In this document: piece by piece, positions 8,684-17,205 of the stretch | Layout: every line of letters begins with the position of its first letter | Numbering within the stretch: position 1 is the stretch's first letter | Source of the DNA: Brucella anthropi_A | GTDB taxonomy: Bacteria > Pseudomonadota > Alphaproteobacteria > Rhizobiales > Rhizobiaceae | NCBI RefSeq assembly: GCF_046630315.1 | Contig: NZ_LQBD01000039.1 | Location: 62,001 to 126,000, forward strand | Direction of reading: 5' to 3' | DNA length: 64,000 bases | Position numbers and translations under genes: made by a program | The notes under the pieces: generated by a model | Databases searched by the model: none | Seen by the model: only the letters and a program-made list of their open reading frames with translations | What the model was told of the DNA's origin: nothing

Positions 8684-10009
8684 TTGGCCCAGACGTTATA
8701 TATCCCGAAAGAAAGTGACCCCAGCGAGACCCGCGTTGCGGCATCGGCGGAGACGGTGAAGAAATTCATCGCGCTCGGTTTCGATGTCGTGGTGGAAAAA
8801 GGCGCTGGCGAGAAATCGCGCATTCCCGATGCCGAATTTGCGGCAGCCGGTGCCCGCATCGGCACGGCGGCGGATGCCAAAACGGCGGATGTCATCCTCA
8901 AGGTGCGCCGTCCGGGCGATGCGGAACTGAAAGGGTATAAATCGGGCGCCGCACTTTTCGCCATGCTGGACCCCTATGGCCATGAGGATGCGGTGGCGGC
9001 GCTTGCCAAGGCTGGCATTTCGGCTTTCACGATGGAGTTCATGCCGCGCATCACCCGCGCGCAGGTGATGGACGTTCTGTCTTCGCAGGCCAATCTCGCC
9101 GGTTATCAGGCGGTGATCGACGCGGCGGAGGTCTATGACCGCGCCATGCCGATGATGATGACGGCAGCGGGCACGGTGCCCGCCGCCAAGGTTTTTGTCA
9201 TGGGGGCGGGCGTTGCCGGTCTTCAGGCGATTGCGACCGCGCGCCGTCTCGGCGCTGTCGTGACGGCCACCGATGTTCGCCCGGCGGCGAAGGAACAGGT
9301 CGCCTCGCTCGGCGCGAAGTTCATCGCGGTCGAGGATGAGGAGTTCAAGGCGGCGGAAACCTCCGGCGGCTATGCCAAGGAAATGTCGAAGGAATATCAG
9401 GCGAAACAGGCCGCACTGGTTGCCGACCATATCGCCAAGCAGGATATCGTCATCACCACGGCGCTTATTCCGGGGCGTCCGGCCCCGCGACTGGTGTCGA
9501 AGGAAATGGTTGCTTCCATGCGTCCGGGTTCGGTGCTGGTCGATCTCGCGGTCGAGCGCGGCGGCAATGTCGAGGGTGCGATCGCCGGGCAGATTGCTGA
9601 CGTGAACGGCGTCAAGATCGTCGGCTATCTCAATGTGCCGGGCCGCATCGCGGCCAGCGCCTCGCAGCTTTATGCGCGCAACCTGATCGCCTTCCTCGAA
9701 ACGCTGGTCGACAAGGAAGCCAAGGTCCTGAAGATCGACCCGGAAGAGGAACTGGTGAAGGCAACGCTTCTCACCCATCAGGGCAAAATCCTTCACCCGG
9801 CTTTCGCCAAGGCCGAAACAGCGCCCGCTGCTGCGGCCGAAAAGCCAAAGGCCGCGCCGAAACCGAAAGCGGAGAAACCGGCGGCAAAGGCGGCTGCACC
9901 CAAGGCAGTCGCACCCAAGGCTGCTGGCAAGCCAGCGAAAAAAGCCCCAGCAAAAGCGGCGAAGACCCCGTCTTCCCCCAAAACTCCAGCTGATGGAGGA
10001 GAGGCATAA
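8684..10009 (+). CDS. pntAA: Proton-translocating NAD(P)+ transhydrogenase, alpha subunit part 1
   Basis: Soluble NAD(H)-binding component (dI) of the membrane transhydrogenase that couples hydride transfer between NADH and NADP+ to proton flow. 441 residues, TTG start at 8684 preceded by AAGGGAAACC. The NAD motif GAGVAGLQA is near residue 170. Typical split alpha-1 subunits are about 380 residues; here residues from about 380 onward form an extra tail almost entirely of Ala, Lys and Pro. Its stop codon overlaps the next ATG by one base. First gene of the pntAA-pntAB-pntB operon. Confidence 0.95.
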   Translation: MAQTLYIPKESDPSETRVAASAETVKKFIALGFDVVVEKGAGEKSRIPDAEFAAAGARIGTAADAKTADVILKVRRPGDAELKGYKSGAALFAMLDPYGHEDAVAALAKAGISAFTMEFMPRITRAQVMDVLSSQANLAGYQAVIDAAEVYDRAMPMMMTAAGTVPAAKVFVMGAGVAGLQAIATARRLGAVVTATDVRPAAKEQVASLGAKFIAVEDEEFKAAETSGGYAKEMSKEYQAKQAALVADHIAKQDIVITTALIPGRPAPRLVSKEMVASMRPGSVLVDLAVERGGNVEGAIAGQIADVNGVKIVGYLNVPGRIAASASQLYARNLIAFLETLVDKEAKVLKIDPEEELVKATLLTHQGKILHPAFAKAETAPAAAAEKPKAAPKPKAEKPAAKAAAPKAVAPKAAGKPAKKAPAKAAKTPSSPKTPADGGEA

Positions 10010-10428
10010 TGGCCGATACAAATATTGAAAAAGCTCTCGAAAGCCTGAACCAGGCCGCAGATGCCGTGCGTCAGGCGGCGGAAAATGCTGGTGGTTTGGG
10101 TGACGCGGCGGCTGCTGCGGCTCATGCCGCATCGGGCGGCGCGATTGATCCCTTCATCTTTCGCTTTGCGATTTTCATCCTGTCGATCTTCGTCGGCTAT
10201 TATGTCGTCTGGTCGGTCACGCCCGCGCTGCACACGCCGCTGATGGCTGTCACCAACGCCATTTCCTCGGTGATCGTGGTGGGCGCGCTTCTGGCCGTCG
10301 GCCTTTCGCTTTCCGGCTGGGCAACCGGCTTCGGTTTCATCGCGCTCATTCTGGCGAGCGTCAACATTTTCGGCGGCTTTCTGGTCACCCAGCGCATGCT
10401 TGCCATGTACAAGAAAAAAGAAAAGTGA
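10009..10428 (+). CDS. pntAB: NAD(P)+ transhydrogenase, alpha subunit part 2 (membrane)
   Basis: Membrane component of the same complex, 139 residues. An N-terminal soluble Ala/Glu-rich stretch precedes three to four hydrophobic helices from about residue 48 (IDPFIFRFAIFILSIFVGYY) to the end, the usual build for the split alpha-2 subunit. Translationally coupled to pntAA by a one-base overlap and 12 bases ahead of pntB. Confidence 0.95.
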   Translation: MADTNIEKALESLNQAADAVRQAAENAGGLGDAAAAAAHAASGGAIDPFIFRFAIFILSIFVGYYVVWSVTPALHTPLMAVTNAISSVIVVGALLAVGLSLSGWATGFGFIALILASVNIFGGFLVTQRMLAMYKKKEK

Positions 10429-10440
10429 GGCTGAACCATT

Positions 10441-11841
10441 ATGAGCGTTAATCTCGCAGCCTTCCTTTATCTCGTCTCCGGCGTTCTTTTCATTCTGGCG
10501 CTGCGCGGCCTGTCGCATCCCACGACCAGCCGTCAGGGCAATATGTACGGCATGATCGGCATGGCGATTTCCATCGTCACCACGCTTCTGCTGGTGCGTC
10601 CGAGCTTCGGCGGTCTGGTGCTGATTATCGTCGGCATCGCCATTGGCGGCGGCATCGGCGCCGTCATTGCGCGCCGCATCGCCATGACGGCGATGCCGCA
10701 GCTTGTCGCCGCCTTCCACTCGCTGATCGGCCTTGCCGCCGTTCTGGTGGCCGCAGCCGCACTCTACTCGCCGCATTCCTTCGGGATTGGCGAAGTGGGC
10801 CAGATCCACGGTCAGGCGTTGATCGAAATGTCGCTGGGCGTGGCCATTGGCGCGATCACCTTCACCGGCTCGATCATCGCCTTTCTGAAACTCGATGGCC
10901 GCATGTCGGGCAAGCCGATCATGCTGCCGGGCCGCCATGTCATCAATGCGGCTCTGGCCGCGGCAATCGTGCTGCTGATCGTCGTGCTCACCAACACCGA
11001 AAGTCATTTCGTGTTCTGGCTGATCGTGCTTCTGGCGCTTGCCTTCGGCGTGCTCATCATCATCCCGATTGGCGGCGCGGACATGCCGGTGGTCGTTTCG
11101 ATGCTGAACTCCTATTCGGGCTGGGCTGCGGCAGGCATCGGCTTCACGCTTGGCAATCTGGCGCTGATCATCACCGGCGCTTTGGTCGGGTCTTCGGGTG
11201 CGATCCTGTCCTACATCATGTGCAAGGGCATGAACCGCTCGTTCATCTCGGTCATTCTCGGCGGCTTTGGCGGCGATACGTCCGGCGGTCCGGCTGGCGA
11301 GGTCGAGCAGCGCCCGGTCAAGCAGGGTTCTGCCGACGATGCGGCCTTCATCATGAAGAACGCTTCCAAGGTCATCATCGTGCCGGGCTATGGCATGGCG
11401 GTGGCGCAGGCGCAGCATGCGCTGCGTGAAATGGCCGACAAGCTGAAGGCGGAAGGCGTGGAAGTGAAATATGCCATCCATCCTGTCGCGGGCCGTATGC
11501 CGGGGCATATGAACGTGCTTCTGGCCGAGGCAAACGTGCCTTACGACGAAGTTTTCGAGCTGGAAGACATCAATTCGGAATTCGCGACCGCCGATGTGGC
11601 CTTCGTGATTGGCGCCAACGACGTCACCAATCCGGCGGCGAAGACCGATCCGAAGTCACCGATCTTCGGCATGCCGATCCTCGATGTCGACAAGGCCGGA
11701 ACGGTCCTCTTCATCAAGCGCGGCATGGGTTCCGGCTATGCGGGCGTGGAGAACGAACTCTTCTTCCGCGACAACACCATGATGCTCTTCGCCGACGCGA
11801 AGAAGATGGTCGAGAGCATTGTGAAGGCGCTGGATCACTAA
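10441..11841 (+). CDS. pntB: NAD(P)+ transhydrogenase, beta subunit
   Basis: Membrane plus NADP(H)-binding component, 466 residues. About eight or nine hydrophobic helices occupy residues 1-265, followed by the soluble dIII domain with the NADP motif VPGYGMAVAQAQ near residue 315 and the conserved GANDVTNPAA near 396. Completes the operon that supplies NADPH at the expense of the proton gradient. Transcription runs into octamer repeat locus 2. Confidence 0.96.
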   Translation: MSVNLAAFLYLVSGVLFILALRGLSHPTTSRQGNMYGMIGMAISIVTTLLLVRPSFGGLVLIIVGIAIGGGIGAVIARRIAMTAMPQLVAAFHSLIGLAAVLVAAAALYSPHSFGIGEVGQIHGQALIEMSLGVAIGAITFTGSIIAFLKLDGRMSGKPIMLPGRHVINAALAAAIVLLIVVLTNTESHFVFWLIVLLALAFGVLIIIPIGGADMPVVVSMLNSYSGWAAAGIGFTLGNLALIITGALVGSSGAILSYIMCKGMNRSFISVILGGFGGDTSGGPAGEVEQRPVKQGSADDAAFIMKNASKVIIVPGYGMAVAQAQHALREMADKLKAEGVEVKYAIHPVAGRMPGHMNVLLAEANVPYDEVFELEDINSEFATADVAFVIGANDVTNPAAKTDPKSPIFGMPILDVDKAGTVLFIKRGMGSGYAGVENELFFRDNTMMLFADAKKMVESIVKALDH

Positions 11842-11851
11842 GGGAAGGCAA

Positions 11852-12015
11852 TAGGGCAGTAAGGCAGTAGGGCAGTATGTTTGACTTGCAAACATGCTCC
11901 CCCTATTCGCCTTACTCCCTTACTCCCTTACTCCCTTACTCCCTTACTCCCTTACTCCCTTACTCCCTTAATCTCTAAACATACTGCCCTACTGCCTTAC
12001 TGCCCTACTGCCCTA
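11852..12015. repeat. Octamer tandem repeat locus 2 with nested inverted repeats
   Basis: Built in layers. A 31-bp stretch at 11852-11882, made of TAGGGCAG-type units, recurs exactly inverted at 11977-12007. Inside, ATGTTTG/CAAACAT (11877-11895) makes a second small palindrome, and 11915-11970 holds seven exact copies of CTCCCTTA. Four CTGCCCTA-type units (one variant) fill 11984-12015 and run into the end of the minus-strand gene. It lies between convergent pntB and the SAF oxidoreductase gene, so it may also serve as a two-way terminator. Confidence 0.92.
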
Positions 12016-13321
12016 ACATGGCATCCTGCAACGCCCGCAGTTCCGCGATCCTGGAGCCGGGCTGCGGCGCGGCATTGGCATAGGTGATGAGTTCGCCCTT
12101 CCTGATCGGCGCGATGACCGTGCCGTTCTGCAGCAGGCCGCAGGGGATGGCCTTCGCGGCGCGCGCTTCCGGCACCGTCATGATCCATGAGCGGTAGCAA
12201 TATTGGCCGATGGCATCGAGCCGGTCGCCGGGCTGCATGTCCTTTTTGGCCACAGCGCAGACTTCCGCCACCGGCTTCGGCAGCGGCACCATGTCGGTCT
12301 TGCCGTGCAGGACCACACGGGCAACCGTCAGCGGCACCTCAAGCGATGTGAGATGATAGGGCCGGTGGAAGGTGAAATAGGGGCCCTTGCCGATTTTCAG
12401 ATCTTCCAGCCGCTCATTGAGGCGAGGGTGGTCCATCTTGGCCACGACGAAAACCCCCGGCGAAACGCCCTTGCCGATGGAATAATCAACCACGCCGCTT
12501 TTGCCGAGAACGCCGCCGTCAGCCTGCGGGATCAGCGTCTGGCTCAGCTGGTCGATGCTGGCGCGGGGGCCGTGCATGCCCGCAATGTCCGGCACAAGGC
12601 CCGTGGCATTGGCAATCGCCGCCATTTCGACCATTGTTTTCGAGCCGTCGATGAATTCGACCAGCAGGCGCACATTCATGTTCCGGCGGTCGGCTTCTTC
12701 TTGATAATCGTCGGGGATCGCATCGAAATTGAGCGGGTTGTTCTTGCCCTTGCCAGCCGAGACAACTTCATAGCCAAGCGCCGAAACGAATTCGATCAGC
12801 TCCATGCACGATGAAGGCTCGTCGCCCGCGCCCAGCGAATAGATCACGCCCTGCCTGTCGGCCTCGGCCTTGAGGTACGGGCCGATGGTGACATCCGCCT
12901 CGACATTCATCATGACAAGGTGCTTGCCGTTGCGGATCGCCTTGATGCCGGTGTCCGCACCCACTTCCGGAATGCCGGTCGCGTCGATGATGACATCGAT
13001 GAGCGGGTTGGAAAGGATCAGGTCGTTGTCGTCGGTGACGGCGATCCGCCCCGCTTCGATGGCGCTCGTCATCGCGGTTTCGGTGTTGGCTTCGCGCGCG
13101 TTGTCGTCGTCGCCATAGGCGGTGCGGACGGCTTTGAATGTGTTGGGAAGCCTGCGGGCGGAAAGTGCGCCGACTTCGATGCCCTGCATCCGCGCCACCT
13201 GCGTGACGATGTCCGTGCCCATTTCGCCCGCGCCGATCAGACCGATGCGGATCGGCTTGCCGGTTTCAGCCCGCGCCGCGAGATCGCGCGCCAGTCCAAC
13301 CAGTGCCACATTTGTCGTCAT
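12005..13321 (-). CDS. NAD(P)-dependent oxidoreductase with C-terminal SAF domain
   Basis: Cytoplasmic protein of 438 residues. Residues about 18-150 form a Rossmann fold with GLIGAGEMG and a homoserine-dehydrogenase-like arrangement; residues about 350-420 resemble a SAF domain (found in sialate synthase, antifreeze and FlgA proteins), with KKDMQPGDRLDAIG. The pair of domains occurs in putative sugar-acid oxidoreductases, but the substrate is not known. The last residues LGQ-stop are coded by the octamer repeat. It is transcribed divergently from the HAD gene at 13478; both share the inverted repeat at 13376-13421. Confidence 0.75.
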   Translation of the reverse strand: MTTNVALVGLARDLAARAETGKPIRIGLIGAGEMGTDIVTQVARMQGIEVGALSARRLPNTFKAVRTAYGDDDNAREANTETAMTSAIEAGRIAVTDDNDLILSNPLIDVIIDATGIPEVGADTGIKAIRNGKHLVMMNVEADVTIGPYLKAEADRQGVIYSLGAGDEPSSCMELIEFVSALGYEVVSAGKGKNNPLNFDAIPDDYQEEADRRNMNVRLLVEFIDGSKTMVEMAAIANATGLVPDIAGMHGPRASIDQLSQTLIPQADGGVLGKSGVVDYSIGKGVSPGVFVVAKMDHPRLNERLEDLKIGKGPYFTFHRPYHLTSLEVPLTVARVVLHGKTDMVPLPKPVAEVCAVAKKDMQPGDRLDAIGQYCYRSWIMTVPEARAAKAIPCGLLQNGTVIAPIRKGELITYANAAPQPGSRIAELRALQDAMLGQ

Positions 13322-13375
13322 GAAACTCTCCGCAAAATGTCAGAACCGCGCAGGCGGGATAAATTTGTCACGCTT

Positions 13376-13421
13376 GTGTTGATATAGATGCGTATTGGAT
13401 CAACAGTCTCTATATCAACAC
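13376..13421. promoter_or_regulatory. 13-bp perfect inverted repeat in divergent promoter (candidate operator)
   Basis: GTGTTGATATAGA (13376-13388) and its exact reverse complement TCTATATCAACAC (13409-13421) are separated by 20 bases, in the 156-base gap between two divergent genes. The centre also holds GGATCAACAG, a partial third copy. The size and position fit a binding site for a dimeric regulator or two adjacent half sites. No regulator gene lies next to it. Confidence 0.7.
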
Positions 13422-13477
13422 CGAGGGACGCGCACCTCCAAACTGCGCGACAAAATAGGCATGTCACTGGAGCCAAA

Positions 13478-14149
13478 ATGAGCAGCGTATCCCCCTTCGA
13501 TCTCGTGATCTTCGATTGCGACGGTGTGCTTGTCGATAGCGAGCCGCTTTCCTGTCTTGCATTCGAAAAGGTCTATGCCGATCACGGCATGAAGCTGCCG
13601 GAAGGCACGGTCGCGAAGGGTATCGGCATGAAGCAGGCCGATATCATGAAGATGATCGAGGACATGACCGGGCATCGCCTGCCGGAGGAGGCGACGAGCC
13701 AGTTTTGGCCCGCGACCAAAATCCTGTTCGCGCAAGCGCTGCAACCGACCGTCGGTATTGCCGACTTCCTGCGCGAGCTGCCGCAAAAGCGCTGCGTGGC
13801 CTCGTCGTCGCAGCCCGAGCGCATCGCGTTCAGCCTGGAAAAGACCGGCATCAGCCATTATTTCGGCGATGCGGTCTATTCGTCCAGCATGGTCAAGCGC
13901 GGCAAGCCCGCGCCGGACCTGTTCCTGTTTGCGGCGGAGAAGATGGGCGTCGATCCGGCGCGCTGCGTGGTGATCGAGGATTCGCCCTTTGGCGTCGAAG
14001 GGGCCATCGCTGCGGGGATGACCGCGTTTGGCTATACAGGCGGCGGACACACTTATGAGGGCCATGCCGAGCGGCTTTCGGCCAAAGGCGCGCATCAGGT
14101 TTTCTCCCACTGGAATGATATTGCACGGGAAATTCTGGTTGCCGACTAG
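13478..14149 (+). CDS. HAD-superfamily phosphatase/phosphoglucomutase-like hydrolase
   Basis: Cytoplasmic haloacid dehalogenase family enzyme, 223 residues. Motif I is IFDCDGVLVDSE with the nucleophile Asp near residue 12; motif III Lys is in KRGKPAPDLF near 143; motif IV is VIEDSPFGVEGA near 168. The cap segment is the small helical type of phosphoglycolate phosphatases and beta-phosphoglucomutases. ATG 13478 is chosen since the upstream extension to 13388 would cover the inverted repeat. The divergent partnership with the SAF oxidoreductase suggests a shared pathway on a phosphorylated sugar or sugar acid, which is inference. Confidence 0.8.
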   Translation: MSSVSPFDLVIFDCDGVLVDSEPLSCLAFEKVYADHGMKLPEGTVAKGIGMKQADIMKMIEDMTGHRLPEEATSQFWPATKILFAQALQPTVGIADFLRELPQKRCVASSSQPERIAFSLEKTGISHYFGDAVYSSSMVKRGKPAPDLFLFAAEKMGVDPARCVVIEDSPFGVEGAIAAGMTAFGYTGGGHTYEGHAERLSAKGAHQVFSHWNDIAREILVAD

Positions 14150-14291
14150 GTGTCTGATCTAAAAGCCGCCATGCCGGACTGCAAATGGCAATTTCTGCGC
14201 TTCCGGTGCTCATGTACATTTAAGTACATTGCGCTCCGGTTCTCGAAATCACCATTTTCGCCACGGCCTGCCACTTTTTGATTCAGACACC
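14149..14291. repeat. Long imperfect palindrome with conserved core, copy 1
   Basis: Core 14198-14248 (CGCTTCCGGTGCTCATGTAC, mirrored by GTACATTGCGCTCCGG) is shared with the element at 54142-54286. The outer arms GGTGTCTGATCTAAAAG (from 14149) and its near complement ending at 14291 extend the fold to about 143 bases and differ in sequence from the other copy. It starts at the last base of the HAD gene stop codon and precedes the MaoC gene. Confidence 0.75.
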
Positions 14292-14344
14292 AGGCTTTAT
14301 TGGTTAAACACAAGGCAAATCACATCAGCAGGAATAGCCACCGA

Positions 14345-14821
14345 ATGAAAGACGCAATCACGCTCGACCAGTTGCGCGAGGCCATCGGCACGGAAATCGG
14401 ATGTTCCGAATGGCGCGAAGTCACGCAGGAAATGATCAACCAGTTCGCGGATGCAACCGACGATCATCAGTTCATTCATGTCGATCCGGAACGCGCCGCC
14501 AGGGAGACGCCGTTTGGCGGCACCATCGCGCATGGCTTCCTGACGCTGTCGCTGCTCTCGACGCTGGCCTATGAGGCGCTGCCGATGCTGGAAGGGGCCA
14601 CGATGGGCATCAATTACGGCTTCGACAAGCTGCGCTTCCTGTCGCCGGTCAAGACGGGTTCGCGCGTGCGCGCGCGCTTCAAGCTGGCGGATGCAGATAT
14701 TCGCCCGTCAGGCCGCGTGGTCAATCACTATGATGTGACGCTCGAAATCGAAAATTCGCTGAAGCCCGCGCTGACGGCAACCTGGCTGACGATTGCTGTG
14801 GTAGCGCCGCCGGAAGGTTAG
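14345..14821 (+). CDS. MaoC-like hot-dog dehydratase
   Basis: Predicted (R)-specific enoyl-CoA hydratase-type enzyme, 158 residues, cytoplasmic. The hydratase-2 motif is visible as QFADATDDHQFIHVDPERA (residues about 33-51) with Asp and His as expected catalytic pair, followed by FGGTIAHGFLTLSL. AGGA lies 8-10 bases before ATG 14345. It converges with the alpha/beta hydrolase gene ending at 14833 and has no fatty-acid genes around it, so the physiological substrate is open. Confidence 0.85.
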   Translation: MKDAITLDQLREAIGTEIGCSEWREVTQEMINQFADATDDHQFIHVDPERAARETPFGGTIAHGFLTLSLLSTLAYEALPMLEGATMGINYGFDKLRFLSPVKTGSRVRARFKLADADIRPSGRVVNHYDVTLEIENSLKPALTATWLTIAVVAPPEG

Positions 14822-14832
14822 GCAATCGGGGT

Positions 14833-16029
14833 TCAAGCCGCTTCGCGATACGAAGCCGGAAGCCGTCCTTCTTCATCGAGAGAGGCGGCTTTTCCTTTGT
14901 GCTCCGTCATCAGTTCGCGGAACAAGAACGGGCCGTGCAGGAACATGCCGAAATCGTAGAAATTCTTCTTTTCCGCCCCGCGCATATAAAGCAGATGCAT
15001 CACGAAGAAATTGCCCTTGGAGCGCTTGTAGCGGTTATCGCTGTGCACATTCTTGAAGCGGATGCGGTGGATGAGCGGCGGATGGACGGTCTTTATCTTC
15101 AGGGCCCTGACCGGGTCCGAGCCGTAGAAGTGGATGATGTCGGTCAGCACCTGAAATTCCGACCACAGGACCGGGCTTTCATCGATCACCACACGAACAT
15201 CTTCGCGCAATGATTTCGCCCTGGGGTGCAGTGCGATCATCATCAGGCATGAGCCGATGGCCAGCAGCGATACGGGCTGTTTTGTCAGAAGATCGGGCCG
15301 CTCGCGTTGCAGGTCGGCAAGCGCCTCGACAGCGGGGACGGTGCCCAGACTATGCGCAACGATGATGACTTCATCGGCCTGGCTTTCCTCGATCTTCCGT
15401 TTCAGCGCTTCGGCGAAGGCCCTGCGGCGCTGGTTCAGCTTCTCGTTGCGGCCATGGATGCGGTCATAGGCCGCCGACCAGTCATCCAGCAGATAGGACA
15501 TGAAAAACCTGTCGCCGGGCTTGCGCACGAGCAGCGTTGCGACGACGGCGGCAAGCGGCACCGACCAGAAGAGATGCAGGGCCGAAAAGCCTGCCGCCAG
15601 CGGTGCGAAGGCGATGAGGGCGGCAATGGCCAGAATCGCCAGCGACAGCAGGAAAGGCCACAGGAAAAACAGGACAAAGCGCCAGCTTGTCGTCAGATAG
15701 CGCCACAGCGTTCCGGTGAAGAGGATGTTCATGAAGGCGTGAAAGCCGGTCAGCATGCGCTTCGGTGTCGGACGCGCGGCGTAATCGTCGAAAATATCCG
15801 CCGTGCCGAACTGGCAGAATTCCGTCTCCGTCTGCCAGCCATTGCCTGTGGTGGTGGCGGTCAGCGTGCCGCAATCGTGTGGCTCTTCCGTCATGGGCGG
15901 CAGTTTTGTCTTTGCCTTCCACAGGCGGTCGAAATCCTTCAGCGCCTGCGCATGGCGCACGCGAACGGCCTTGGGGTGCAGACCTTCATAGCCTGTGAAC
16001 TGGATGACGAGTCGTTTGCGGAGAAGCAT
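14833..16029 (-). CDS. Membrane protein with alpha/beta-hydrolase domain
   Basis: A 398-residue protein. Two or three hydrophobic helices lie around residues 95-175 (LFFLWPFLLSLAILAIAALI is clear). A nucleophile elbow AHSLGTVPA is near residue 225, preceded by a strand VIIVA, as in serine alpha/beta hydrolases. The N-terminal 90 residues look soluble. Residues 280-340 could supply the acid and histidine, but I cannot place them surely. The start lacks a clear ribosome-binding site. Function unknown; a lipase or thioesterase-like role at the membrane is possible. Confidence 0.65.
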   Translation of the reverse strand: MLLRKRLVIQFTGYEGLHPKAVRVRHAQALKDFDRLWKAKTKLPPMTEEPHDCGTLTATTTGNGWQTETEFCQFGTADIFDDYAARPTPKRMLTGFHAFMNILFTGTLWRYLTTSWRFVLFFLWPFLLSLAILAIAALIAFAPLAAGFSALHLFWSVPLAAVVATLLVRKPGDRFFMSYLLDDWSAAYDRIHGRNEKLNQRRRAFAEALKRKIEESQADEVIIVAHSLGTVPAVEALADLQRERPDLLTKQPVSLLAIGSCLMMIALHPRAKSLREDVRVVIDESPVLWSEFQVLTDIIHFYGSDPVRALKIKTVHPPLIHRIRFKNVHSDNRYKRSKGNFFVMHLLYMRGAEKKNFYDFGMFLHGPFLFRELMTEHKGKAASLDEEGRLPASYREAA

Positions 16030-16384
16030 CAGGAGAATCGGATAAAATGAGAGGAGGCACTATCGGTTTGCTGGCAAAATGCTATGGGCAGCCATTGAGG
16101 CCGAATTATGCGGGAAACAGGGGGCAATTAACCTATTCGCCGGGCCGCGGCCATAGTAAATCGTGCGCAAGCCGCTATTTCGCGCAAGGCGGTGGGCAAA
16201 GTTGCATCTTGAGGTGGACAGGCTGGGCTCTTTCTGGTAATAGCCACGACCAATTTGCAGCGTATCCGTTGCGAAGCTTGGGAGCCTTTGGGCGTTGATC
16301 GGCCGGTCAGACCGGCTGAAATCGTTAAAAGACCCCCTAACGGCCTCAGGCTTAACCGAAATTCTAACCGATACGGGAATACAC
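16030..16384. other. Intergenic stretch upstream of rpsU
   Basis: About 355 bases between the divergent hydrolase gene and rpsU. Small open frames have no recognisable product. It should contain promoters for both neighbours, but no consensus elements could be assigned with confidence. Confidence 0.5.
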
Positions 16385-16612
16385 GTGCAGGTACTCGTCC
16401 GCGATAATAATGTTGATCAGGCTCTCCGCGCTCTCAAGAAAAAGATGCAGCGCGAAGGTATCTTCCGCGAAATGAAGATGCGCGGCCACTATGAAAAGCC
16501 GTCCGAAAAGCGCGCCCGCGAAAAGGCGGAAGCCGTTCGCCGCGCCCGCAAGCTGGCCCGCAAGCGCGCACAGCGCGAAGGCCTCATCGGCGGTCGTTCG
16601 GGCGCACGCTGA
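16385..16612 (+). CDS. rpsU: 30S ribosomal protein S21
   Basis: Small-subunit ribosomal protein bS21, 75 residues: begins MQVLVRDNNVDQALRALKKK and ends in an Arg/Lys-rich tail, as in alphaproteobacterial S21. The start is GTG at 16385; the open frame extends upstream to 16295 but the family begins here. S21 contacts the 16S rRNA region near the anti-Shine-Dalgarno end and helps initiation. A rho-independent terminator follows 13 bases after the stop, so the gene is monocistronic. Confidence 0.95.
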   Translation: MQVLVRDNNVDQALRALKKKMQREGIFREMKMRGHYEKPSEKRAREKAEAVRRARKLARKRAQREGLIGGRSGAR

Positions 16613-16625
16613 TCGACGGTCATAC

Positions 16626-16651
16626 AGGCGCTGCGGTTGCGGCGCCTTTTT
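16626..16651 (+). terminator. rpsU terminator
   Basis: AGGCGC (16626-16631) pairs with GCGCCT (16642-16647), with a partly self-complementary loop, followed by TTTTT. Confidence 0.8.
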
Positions 16652-16710
16652 GCTTTCCGGTGCGGCTTCGGGCCTGTGCCGGATTTTGCACGTTTTGATG
16701 TCAGATATTA

Positions 16711-16855
16711 AGAGCATTTTCGGGCCAAAGTGCGAAGCGCCTATGCGGGGAATTCAGTCCGCCGGGTTGATTTCCGATCCCGCTTCGATGCGTCGGATAA
16801 TGCGTGAAAACAAATAGATAGAGCGTCGATATCCTTCAATCGGATCGAATGCGTT
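16711..16855 (+). repeat. Degenerate composite palindromic element, copy 2
   Basis: Carries GAGCATTTTCGGGCCAAAG, then GCGTGAAAACAAATAGATAGAGCG and a final block ending GATCGAATGCG, the same order of modules as the intact copy at 17098-17205 but with an insertion or drift in the middle. Confidence 0.5.
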
Positions 16856-17097
16856 TCAGGATCGTTTCCGTCGCCGTGGGAAGCGGTTTATGGCGGCGGG
16901 CTATAGTTTCATTTATGCCGCTTCGATTTTTAATGCGGCGTTACGAAAAGTTTATGGACTTCGCGTGCGCTATTATGTGTAAAAGCAAATAATTGGGATA
17001 TCCAACTTTCGATCCGGATATCCGCAGGCGGACCAATCTCGGGAACCGCGGCTTTTTGCTGTTTTTATCTGGTGGTTGAGGCCAGTATAGTGCTGTA

Positions 17098-17205
17098 GAG
17101 CATTTCCAAGCCAAAAGTGCGAAGCGGTTTTGCGTGAGGAAAATGCGGCGAAACAAACAGTTAGAGCGGTTCGAGCGATTCCGTTTTAACCGGAGCCGCT
17201 CTAAC
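17098..17205 (+). repeat. Composite palindromic element, copy 3 (intact)
   Basis: Module A (17098-17159) begins GAGCATTTCCAAGCC and ends AAACAAACA; module B is a hairpin with perfect arms GTTAGAGCGG (17160-17169) and CCGCTCTAAC (17196-17205). The same two modules, inverted, make up the element at 18702-18800. Confidence 0.75.

Noticed and set aside
9793..11508. 571-codon minus-strand frame opposite pntAB and pntB
   Set aside because: Shadow of the transhydrogenase genes; no domain, improbable composition.
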